From Lutraria lutraria (lineage: Eukaryota; Mollusca; Bivalvia; Venerida; Mactridae): a DNA stretch of 64,000 nucleotides. Position numbers and translations under genes: made by a program. Shown here one piece after another: positions 34,165-44,482 of the stretch. The notes beneath the pieces were generated by a model. It was not told the DNA's origin. It saw nothing but the letters and a program-made list of their open reading frames with translations, and did not search any database. The DNA lies in the NCBI GenBank assembly GCA_964023205.1, contig OZ026839.1, positions 12,864,386 through 12,928,385 on the forward strand. Reading direction: 5' to 3'. The first letter of the stretch is position 1, and each line of letters begins with the position of its first letter.

Positions 34165-35237
34165 AAATTGGCAACGTTGTCAAAACGTTGATATAACGTT
34201 ACTCTAACAACGTTGCGACTAAAACATTAGTACAACGTTGTGATAACATTGCTAACTAACGTTTTCACAACGTTACAGTACGGTTGTTACACAACGTTGC
34301 AGCCCAACGTTTACACAACGTTGTACCAACGTTGTAAAAATTTCCAGTTTTAGATAACAATGCTGTATGCATTTTTACAGTGTCTGTTCAATACATAAAT
34401 GCATTGCTTTTATGATACTTTCTCCTATACATTCCAAAACACTGTGTTAAATAGTTGTCAACGTTGCAACAACGTTGTGACAACGTTGTAAAAAAATACA
34501 ACCAATACACAACTAAAACACAACGTTGTCATAACGTTGTGTGTTTGCTGGGCCTATATTCGTCGTGTGTTCGTGTCTTCGCCTAGACAGGCGAAAGGCG
34601 AAGGCACGACAATAGGCTAATTATCGTGTCTTCGTGTAGCCGTACTTCGCCCCGAAGGACGAAGACACGAACACACGATAATTTGCGATGTTTCGTGTCG
34701 TCGTGTCTTCGCCTTCCGGTAGACATGCGCAGAACCATAAATCATGTCCACCGGCACGACGACACGATAATGTGCAATGTTTCGTGTCGTCGTGTCTTCG
34801 CTTTTCGAGGCGAAGACACGAACACACGACAAATATAGGGCGCCGATACGACGATTTCATACCCGCCGACACGAAACTCTACAAGAGTAGATTTCGTGTG
34901 TTCGCTTATCAAAATTTCGTTATTTCGACTTCAATATTTCGTGTCTTCGTGTTTTCGCCCTCTAAGGTCGAAGGCGAAGACACGACAAATGATCATTTTA
35001 TCGTGTGTTCGTGTCGGCGTGCTTCGACTTCTAGGGGCGAACACACGAACATATGAAATGGCAGAAATCAGCCACCATAGTGACTAGCCTTGGAATCCTA
35101 GAGCTAGGGTGAAGCGAATGACTGGGTTAGTCTAAAGAGCATATGGTTGAGGCGATTAATTACTTTAAATAAAAAGGAAGGAGAATTTTAGCGATGTGGT
35201 ATATTAGATTTATAAATTGGCTGGGATATATACACCA

Positions 35238-35310
35238 GCCCGACTAACTCAGTTGGTAGAGCACCTGACTTGCAAGCAGGAGGTCGCGAGTTCGAGCTCC
35301 GCATCAGGTA
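35238..35310 (+). tRNA. tRNA-Ala(TGC)-like sequence, probably a pseudogene
   Basis: 73 nt that can be laid out as a tRNA: D-arm CTCAGTTGGTAGAG, anticodon loop CTTGCAA (anticodon TGC, Ala), T-loop TTCGAGC. There are faults: acceptor pairs 4-69 and 7-66 mismatch (GCCCGAC against ATCAGGT), pair 31-39 is A-G, and 52-62 is A-C in this copy. It may be a decayed tRNA gene or the head of a tRNA-derived SINE. It is repeated in unit 3. Confidence 0.5.
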
Positions 35311-37004
35311 CAATATTTTCCTCCTCCTATTACACATACAACTTCTCGATAAAGTCTATAATCTCATTTACCAGCTTGAATACCTGACGTCCTGTTCCAC
35401 TTGGATACGGTTCTGGGAACTTTGTAAGTACTTGTATATCATAGTTTTGTATCCTGATTTCATCTCACCTTGAGGCCAATGGAGACTTACTTGCCATTTT
35501 CCACTTCTTTCATAAAGTTAACTTTAACTTCAGATTAATGGATTCCTGTCAGGACAACAAGATGCCATTCATCTTCAAACATGACTGCTCTAACAAATAC
35601 AATGTACTCTATTAGCCAGCTAACAAAACTATTTATATTTTATTAACTTCCGTTATATGTTGCATTTAAGGAAGTTGCGCAGATACATGCGCAAAGACAT
35701 ACAATGTATATTGTCAGGAGAACAATACAATTACTTATGAACATGTAAAGTTATCTTACCAAATTATCAGATGTATTTTTCTAGCATTCAGAAATCGATA
35801 GTATTTTACTTCCGTTACTACTGCATCATAGGATTTGTTTCTTTTCTAAATACAATGTATTATCTATTATAGTATGCTGATATTGACTACATAACTGTAT
35901 GTATTAATTTGAAGCAGGACAAAGATACCATGATAGTCGATTACCCATAGTATCAAGCCAAATATTCTTTAATCACATTTTTTAAACTTCCGTTACATTT
36001 CATTTTCTGTGTCCGAAAAAAGTAAAAAATACGGCCCAAACATGTTGCTCATAACATAATCAATATACGTGTATGTATAAAACTTTTGAAAACGTTGTCT
36101 AAATAACGAAAACTTGTGTATGATATAAGCACCAACTCACTTTAAATTGATCTAAGCCAGTAACAAAAGAGACATTGACTTAGCAGCATAGCAATACTAC
36201 TGATATTGTAACGGAGTTTAACTGAAACGGAAGTTAAAAATTTCGCTGTTTTGGCCAGTTTTACAACGTACAGGGGTCATCATGCAAAGGTGACTAATGC
36301 TGATTAGAGACTGAATTAAGAGCTTAGTTTAATCGGAAGCTGGAATAAGCAGAACAACTGGAGAGTCTATGTATAGCAGTCAGAGAAGTTAAGTTAGTTT
36401 TTTTTCATATCCTGTATTCAAGCTGCATACTAGTATGATCTGGAAAACATTTTATCCCTAGCTGTATCAATTAGATATCACTTTTGGACTTCATAGTAAT
36501 TGAATAACTACTGAATTAAAGCTTCTTTTACTTGAAATGGTATGATTTTATACAAATTAAAACTTTTAGAAACCAGTCACGGGAGTTAATTTAAGTTTGG
36601 AGACAAGCTGGAATCTGGTGTTTTTTTTAAATATTATTTCTTGTCATAGAAAACATCACTGAAAATGAATCTTCGATGTCATAGCAAATGTTTGGTACTC
36701 ATTTTTATTGAACTATTGTAAACATGTTCTGTAGTGTGCTCATATATAGTTACACAAAAGCTGACCCATGGCGTTAGCAGAAAATAGCACTTTAGGTATA
36801 TTCCGAAGATAATATTGAGTGATATACTGTAATTACATTTTCGCGGTAACTGTTCCAATGGGATTATTGTAAATAATATCTTTGGCAAACCTGATAAGGT
36901 TCGTTTTAAGGAATTCTTGCGCGAAGACAATAATACATTCTTAACATATTAAATGACACCCAATTTGGGTAATGACAGTCAAGCGTGCTTATATGGACGC
37001 ATTC

Positions 37005-37265
37005 AACATGCTGTTAGCGCAGTGTGAGCGACGTGAAAGCGCAATGAACGCGATGGAAGCGCCATGAGAGTGCAGGTAATCGCCAACAAGAACTCCGCAG
37101 GAACGCTATAGAACGCCATGTCAGCACCGTAGCTACGCCTTTGTCGATGTAAGGACGCTGTGACATCTCCATTTTCTCGAAAATATCAAATTTTTTCTTG
37201 CGATATAATGACGCTCTGGAAAAATAAAAAACGCCGTGTCAACGCAGTTGAAACACAGCATAGTA
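37005..37265. repeat. CGC-rich quasi-periodic segment, copy 2
   Basis: Unit-2 counterpart of 15,655-15,920, with the same AACGC and GCGCC words and a few substitutions. Confidence 0.6.
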
Positions 37266-39513
37266 TGACAGGGTGGTTTGCAGGAAATAATACATCGGTT
37301 AAACCACGCGTAGGCTGATCGCCCAGTAATAAATACTGTTGAAGCAGCGTTGAATCCCATATAAAAAAAGATCGAAACAATATTTTACCATTTTTGGACT
37401 ACATTGTATTTATATAAGCATAGACTAATACTTGCTAAATATGGCACACATCGCAAAGATAAATAAATAAACTATAAAAATGCACAATTCATAAAACAAA
37501 TCAATTCTTTATACAACAATAAGAATATAAAACATTGACACGTACAGCGAGATAACAAGCAAGCGGTGCCAATGCTCATCTGTTCACCGCCTATCCACCT
37601 ATGAAGTTTCATGTTGCTACCACTTATAGTTTTTGAGTTATGAGCTACGGGTTTTGCAAGAGGCAGACGCCGGAGTGATCACAATAGCTCGAACTCTTCT
37701 TCAAAAAAAACAACAGACGAGCTAAAATTATCTTCTATCTATCGAGAAAAAAATTCATGCTTAACATTCAAATAAATTAGAAGTAATCTTGCACACAGTA
37801 CTAAGACAAGTACACTTTGTAAAATGTGGAATCATTAATTTTCGTTGGGGAATTTATTTCGTGGATTTCGTGGGTCAGCTCATCCACGAAATCACATCCT
37901 CATGAATTTAAATGCAGAGTTAAGGCATTTTTTTCAAAAAATCAAAGTCCTCACGAAATAGCCTTTTTTAATAAAACCACGAAAATTGAGCCCAGCGAAA
38001 ATAAATGAAAATACAGAATGTAATTGACAATCGTTACTATTGGACGTTGCTCAGTGCAGTTACATATATATATACATTTTATATAGCATACTTCATTTAC
38101 AGATCGGAAAATACTTGCCCATGATACACACAAAAGTACAAAAAAATACAAACATGACAGAAATAGAGAAAATACGTACAAATACAATACAAAATGCATG
38201 TACAAACAGTCAGTGGTTTAAGATAATTCAAGCATGAAAACATATTAAGTAAGGTAGTTGATTCGGAATGAAAATACCTCCTCTTTAAGATATAAGATAA
38301 CAATGTACTGTTCTATTCACCATTTAATTAAATGTGCATTTATAGACAACTCAAGTCTATCAAAACCATTTGACATAAGCATGAAACATTGTTGTCGTCA
38401 AATAAATAAATTGGCGGTAAAAAGTATCATCGTATAAGTTTACAGAAAAGCATGCACATATTCAATACAACCTTACGTAAAGATATACACGATAATCACA
38501 GTTTTGTTTCGTAAGGTACTTGTTCCGACTGTATGTTTTTCAACCATCAGTCATATGATAGTGTTCATAAAATCTTCGATTCCTCGCCTCGTTTCTAATG
38601 GATGTTGCTCTGTGTAGTTTTATCACTCAATATCTCCTAGCTTGTTGTGTTATTTCCTGAAAGCACAGTCAAATGTTATACTAGTATAATGCATTTCAAT
38701 ACCAACAAAGTGTCAAGGAAAAATGAGACTTGAAAACTTGATATCATTGTTCAGCTGTCGCCTCCAAAAACAAGAGCGCTCAAAATGATAAAATACCAGG
38801 CATCTCAAAGCCAAACAGTAAGAGAGTCTTGGCATTAAAAAGAAGTGTTTATTCCATACGTACACCCTCTAGGAGTAACAGAATGTTTCGGTCACTTAGG
38901 AGTCCTTAATTGTTACTTTTGTCCAGGGTAAGTAAACATTACATGAGTGTGACCTATTAACAAATTTAAAGCTAAAAATGTCATTTTGAAAAAAAATCAT
39001 ATGCAATAAAGGGTTCATAAGTATCCTACATAAATACATACGTTCTTATTTTATTCAAAATTACTAGTGAAACTATAAAGTTCTACAATGTACTGTACTG
39101 GCTGTGAATATGTATTACAATTTTAGGATGTCCGTTTTATACCTTCAAAAACTTGGCCACCAATATAATATTATCATTTTACATGGCCTACCTTGAATAA
39201 ATGTAATATCATAATGGACTTAAATATCCGATGAAAAAATGACAATATTATTAAATAAACAGTTATCGATAAACAAATATAATAAGGTATTTAATTACTT
39301 GTGCATTGAAGGTTTGAGTTATTTACAGCCACATTTTATGTACAAGTTTATGTTTTCTACTATTAAAGTATAAAACCACTTGCTCTTCATTACGTTTCTT
39401 AACATATATGATATCAATTGTCGCCTATTTAGCTCTATTTATTTGACGACAAACATCATAAGTTAATTTCAGTATACGTCAAAATATATTTTGACTTGGT
39501 CAGATTTTATAAG

Positions 39514-39733
39514 TCATTTGGTAACCGTACAGTGGAAAAAATAATTGCAGGAACTTACATTTTCTGTATCTCCTATTGCAAGACGAACAAGCAATTTCTG
39601 AATGGAGCTATAATCAACTTCCTTTTTATCTTCAGTTTCAAAGCTGTAACTAGCTATATTAGGTAAGATTGTAGGTACCTCTGCCTTCTTTGTTTTGGTG
39701 GAGACGAGGGTCAAGAAATTACCATGTCTTACA
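39514..39733 (-). pseudogene. Detached C-terminal TIR fragment of a TPR-TIR gene
   Basis: Encodes only the last part of the TIR-like domain: HGNFLTLVSTKTKKAEVP, then EVDYSSIQKLLVRLAIGD. It breaks off abruptly at about 39,733, just before the HGNFLTLVST strand, where sequence jumps to a second copy of the 3' flank. Its 3' flank (39,410-39,540) is a diverged version of 17,930-18,060. It looks like the original 3' end of copy B, displaced when an A-like 3' end was added by unequal exchange. GAAAATGTAAGT again places a splice-donor consensus at the end of the homologous coding part. Confidence 0.8.
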
Positions 39734-39889
39734 TGTGTATAATATGAATTGTCGCCTACTTAGCTCTATCTATTTGACGACAAACATAATAAATTAATTT
39801 CAATTTACGTCAATATATATTTTGACTTGGCCTGATTTTATGTCATTTGGTAATCGTACAATGGAAAAATAACTGTATAAATATTTCAC

Positions 39890-42256
39890 TTACATTTCTG
39901 TGTCTCCCATTGCAAGACGAACTAGCAAAGTCTGAATGAAGCTATAATCAACTTCTTTTTCATCTTCAGTATCAAAGTTGTAACTAACAGTATTAGGTAA
40001 GGTTGTAGGTATATCTGACTGCTTTGTTTTGGTGGAGACGAGTGTTAAGAAATTACCATGACCCCTTTCAGAAACAATCTTTTTAGTCATTTCAAAATTC
40101 CACATCAATTAACTATCGTTGCGTATAGAGTCATGTTCAAAGTCGTAGATTATAAGGAAGTGGTTAGATTGTTTCACATTTTTTTCAAGTATTTGATTTT
40201 CTGACTTTCCAAATTCTATAATGTCGAGTGTGTTAAGAGTCGCTGTTACACCTAGCGTGGTGAGTTTTTTATGTATTTCCATTCCGTTGTCTTCATATCC
40301 AGGGTCGCAGAGAATACATACTCTGAAAACTGTTTTGCCAATTCCTTCTCCGGGTCCTTTGCGATCTTCATAAGACCGTGCAGACAGTCTTTTGGTATAG
40401 TTCTCTCGACAAAATTCGAATGCATTGTCAAATCTAAATCGGGCTACTTCTTTATCGCCATCGTAATACGCATCCATCGCAGCCTCTACATTACCCTGTA
40501 TATATACATATATTTTCTTTTTAACACAATCTGTCCACAAAGGAAGGCACTTCAATATTTACAATGCAACACCCGCATCATCAAATTTCTCCATTTTCCA
40601 ATAATGTTCAATAATTTCTAGATGTATCTCTGCTCTTTCTCCTTCCGTAGAAGCCATTTTTAGAAGATTAGAAAGTACGTCTACAGCATCTTCATATGCT
40701 TTGATTTTTTTGTATAAGAATGAAAGGTCTTTCAAAGTCTGTTTAGTCTGAGCTTTCCCCAAAAGCAAAGATTGCAGCGTTGGTGCGGACTCCCAATAGT
40801 AAGCAAGCTCGGGTATCTTAGAAACTATGTTGCAGGAAATTTCGAGTGATTTTTTAAAATACATGTTCATGTCCTCTTCGAGCTCTTCGGTATTTTCTGA
40901 AATTGTACTCTTTAATGTATCTTGTAAGCAAAATCCTAATTGTTCATATACATTTGCCCGAAGCACAATAGATACTCCTTCAGCTGTCAGCAAGCTTTTG
41001 AATGTTTTAAGAGCTAGTTCGATTTGATTAGTTTGTCGATAGATGAATCCTTTATCGTACGTTGCCTCAGTGTTAATAGCCAATTCATTCGCAGCATCAA
41101 TGTTTTTAATTATTTCCTCGACTGATTCTCCATGTTCACCCAAATCAATGTACTGAAATACTTTGGGACTTTTTATCCAGGTTTTGTTTGACAATTCATC
41201 ATTTGCCTCTTGTTCTGTATCAGATTCATTTCGATTTTCAGGTATTGTATTCTTGCAATTTACGACCGAGGCAATTTTATTATCTAACTGAATCTTCAAA
41301 ACTGATGCCAAATGATGATGGCTAAAGGACGTAGGTCGGATTTTAATGGTCTCCCTAAAAAGAGAGATGGACTTATCTACATTTTGGCTAGATTCGAAGT
41401 GTCTACCACATCGATCTAGTACAATAGTATCGTCATCTTGCAGTTCAAAGGCTTTCTCAAAATACTCATCTGCTGTCATGTGAAGATCTGGGTCATCGGG
41501 CAGAATATCTTTAACTTGGACTGAACGTAAATTGCCTTTTGATTTGATATCGTCCATAATCTGACCGAGTAAAACATACGCTCTCGGTTTATAGAATTTA
41601 CAAGTATCTGATTGTCCACCGGTCTTGAATATGTTTCTGCATAATTCACAAACAGATGCACAATGTTCTTCTGTAACTTCAAGGTCGGATTCATTGCAAA
41701 CATTGAGCATTTTGAAAAGACGTGACTGAGCAAGTGCACATCCAAATGACCATGTACAAATATTATCCTCAATATTCAGACCAGCAGCTTCGGACAAAAC
41801 CTCATGATAAATCTTATACACCTTTTTGTAAAACTGAATTCCCAATCGTGCATAGGTATACGCAATTTCAGCTTTTGCCTCGATCTTTTTTAAGGAATTG
41901 CTTTCTGTGGCAACAAGTTTTTTACATATCTTTCTGATCTCAGCATAATTTTCTTCGGTTTTCAACAAAATCCAACCACGATTACACAGACCTATGATAT
42001 TACCTGGGCACAGGTACAGGGACTTTTGGTTATATTCTAAAGCACTGTCTGAGTCCTTGGTAAAGAATTTCAAAAATGATATTAAGTTATACGCCCGACA
42101 TTTTTCCATCTGACTTTTAAGATTGTCTAATTCTTCAATGAAGTCTTTTATTTTCAACTCAATGAAACGCTTATCTAAGTTGGTTATCTCGCTAGCCACT
42201 GAAAAAGAGTTCAAGTATTTAAGTAATTTGTCCTCCAATTCTTTTTCTGCTTCCAT
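39890..42256 (-). pseudogene. TPR-TIR copy B, collinear with gene A but with two premature stops
   Basis: The frame is preserved over the whole length of gene A, from the same ATG (42,256) to the same ending (LLVRLAMGDTEM, stop 39,890). Only two codons break it: TAA at 40,559-40,561, where A has GAA (after GVAL, A residue 566), and TAA at 40,109-40,111, where A has CAA (A residue 712, just before Glu718). Both are single-base changes with no frameshift. The first stop leaves a 565-residue protein holding the TPR-like region without the TIR domain. B keeps DYSFI before QTLLVRLAMGD, which A has lost. It could be a recent pseudogene, a TPR-only truncated protein, a null allele, or a sequencing problem. 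Confidence 0.85.
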
Positions 42257-43198
42257 GATGAGTGTCTGTGTCGTTTCAAAATAGATTTTAAAAAATATTT
42301 ATTGTTAAGAGTTTCTTTCACAATGGTCTGTTCATGGCTGTCAAATGTTAAAACTTTCCATAACATTCAACATAATTTGTCAGCTACTCTTATGTTCCTG
42401 AATCAGTCATTGTAATGTTCGGGTTCAGTCTGTAAATATCAAAATAGTTTTTTTATGAAACAGTACAAGAACAGTAAAGTTATTCAAATAGTGGGTAGCA
42501 TGTGTGTGATATGGTTTGCGTGTGTCCGTGCGTGCGCGAACAATTGTTCGTTTATTTGTAGTATTTCAACATTCTTGAACAGTGTATATGCATTCTGTTC
42601 CAGTACTAATATTGTTCTCTTAAAACAACGACCTACTTCTCCTCATAAATAACCCGACCGACTGTTGAGGACAAATAGTCCTAGAAATACTGCCTTCAAC
42701 TAACTGGTCACAGAAAACATGTGTCGAGAACTGGATTCGAACTAAAGAATTGCATGAAATCCGTTTATCTCGCATGGACGGACTTTAATGTAACGTGGTT
42801 TAAATAAATCATTACCCAGAAAAAGCTGGATCACATTATATATTCAAGATAATGAACTACCCATGTATAAGTATATATATTTATTTCCTCCAAACACGGA
42901 GAGCATAATGTGTAGTGTGTCCTCAATTGTCACTTATCGGTTTTTGAGTTGTAAGACAAACATGCATTTGTATCTGACATAAGCTAACACGTAATGAAGT
43001 ATATGTAATTTGTCGATTTGTTAAAATCGATAATATGGGTATAGCCAGTCAGTCGTAACTTGATATAATATCATACGCAGAAAAACAGCGATATCTAGGC
43101 GACGTTTAGATTATGGTCGATTTTCATAATAAGTTTGTTTCATAATCAAATAACTAATAAAGTAAATATTTTGATAAAATAAAGTGGTCTAAGTATTG
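42257..43198. other. Upstream region of copy B
   Basis: Near-identical to 20,400-21,340. The conserved leader and promoter region suggests copy B may still be transcribed. No specific promoter element could be assigned. Confidence 0.45.
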
Positions 43199-44482
43199 AG
43201 ACAGTACTTTGTGAGGTTGCACTGTATTCAGTGTTTGTGAGGTTGTAATGTACTCAAAATATATGAGGTTGAACTGTATACAATATATGTGAAGTTGTAC
43301 TGTACACAATATATGTGAGGTTGTATTGGACACAATATATGTGAGGTTGTACTGTACACAATATATGTGAGGTTGTACTGTACACAATATATGTGAGGTT
43401 GTAATGTACCGATATATATGAGGTTGTATTGTACACAATATGTATGAGGTTGTATTGTACACAATATATGTGAGGTTGTAATGTACACAATATATGTGAG
43501 GTTGTACTGTACACAATATATGTGAGGTTGTACTGTACACAATATATGTGAGGTTGTACTGTACACAATATATGTGAGGTTGTATTGTACACAATATGTA
43601 TGAGGTTGTATTGTACACAATATATGTGAGGTTGTAATGTACACAATATATGTGAGGTTGTACTGTACACAATATATGTGAGGCTGTACTGTACACAATA
43701 TATGTGAGGTTGTATTGGACACAATATATGTGAGGTTGTACTGTACACAATATGTATGAGGTTGTCCTATACACAATGTGTATGAGGTTGTTCTATACAC
43801 AATATGTATGAGGTTGTATTGTACACAATATGTATGAGGTTGTCCTATACACAATGTGTATGAGGTTGTCCTATACACAATATGTATGAGGTTGTATTGT
43901 ACACAATATATATAAGGTTGTACTGTACACAATATATGTGAGGCTGTATTGTACACAATATATGTGAGGTTGTATTGGACACAATATATGTGAGGTTGTA
44001 CTGTACACAATATATGTGAGGTTGTACTGTATGCAATATATGTGAGGTTGTACTGTACACAATATATGTGAAGTTGTACTGTACACAATATATGTGAGGT
44101 TGTATTGGACACAATATATGTGAGGTTGTATTGTACACAATATGTATGAGGTTGTATTGTACACAGTATATGTGAGGCTGTACTGTACACAATATATGTG
44201 AGGTTGTACTGTACACAATATGTATGAGGTTGTCATATACACAATGTAAGTGAGGTTGTTCTATACAATATGTAAGTGAGGTTGTAATGAAGACAATCTA
44301 TATGAGGTTGTACTGTACACAATATATGTGAGGTTGTAATGTCAGATATATATGTGAGGTTGTAATGTACACAATATATGTGAGGTTGTAATGTACACAA
44401 TATATGTGAGGTTGTAATGTACACAATATATGTGCGGTTGTACTGTACACAATATATGTGAGGTTGTAATGTACACAATATA
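43199..44482. repeat. 26-bp minisatellite array 3 (unit 2)
   Basis: About 49 units of the same 26-bp repeat as at 21,341-22,376, with higher-order blocks (for example the GGTTGTCCTATACACAATG variants near 43,760-43,880). It is cut at its right end by the 3.16-kb transposon; the last unit and the GTGACGTTCTCGGGGCACC edge resume at 47,647. Long minus-strand frames are by-products of a stop-free unit. Confidence 0.95.

Larger units (their letters stand above)
23448..34552. mobile_element. Inner 11.1-kb insertion with CCCAGCAAACACA termini
   Basis: Starts CCCAGCAAACACAGTAACG and ends, reverse-complemented, CCCAGCAAACACACAACG. Subterminal DNA on both sides (23,460-23,580 and 34,165-34,540) is packed with the palindromic words AACGTTGTGACAACGTTG. 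It interrupts the arm of the outer fold-back element: GGCGCC on the left and TATATTCGTCGTGTG on the right rejoin to match the opposite arm, leaving a 2-3-bp C-run duplication. The interior is AT-rich with other repeats and no recognisable transposase, so it may be a large non-autonomous element. Alternatively, two small elements could have trapped unrelated DNA. Confidence 0.7.
23206..35079. mobile_element. Fold-back element split by an 11.1-kb insertion (11.87-kb block)
   Basis: Both ends read TATGGTGGCTGATTTCTGCC inward, and the two arms match as inverted repeats for at least about 240 bp (23,206-23,447 and 34,838-35,079). The block is flanked by GTGACT at 23,200-23,205 and 35,080-35,085. 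The uninterrupted junction in unit 2 (48,315-48,320) has GTGACT once, so this is a 6-bp target-site duplication with an empty-site control. Arms are built from short words such as CGAAGACACGAACACACGA. Without the inner insertion the element is only about 0.77 kb, with a centre near 34,715 containing TTCCGGTAGACATGCGCA. No transposase gene is visible. The related short element at 51,373 shares end and centre. Confidence 0.88.

Noticed and set aside
23206..35079. Polinton/Maverick virus-like transposon (6-bp target duplication, more than 10 kb, long inverted repeats)
   Set aside because: No DNA polymerase, integrase, ATPase or capsid-like frame is visible. The termini are TATGG rather than AG, and the outer element is only about 0.77 kb without its nested insertion.
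34617..35087. Several Arg/Ser/Val-rich open frames on both strands
   Set aside because: They run through the periodic arms of the fold-back element, and frames are open on both strands at once.
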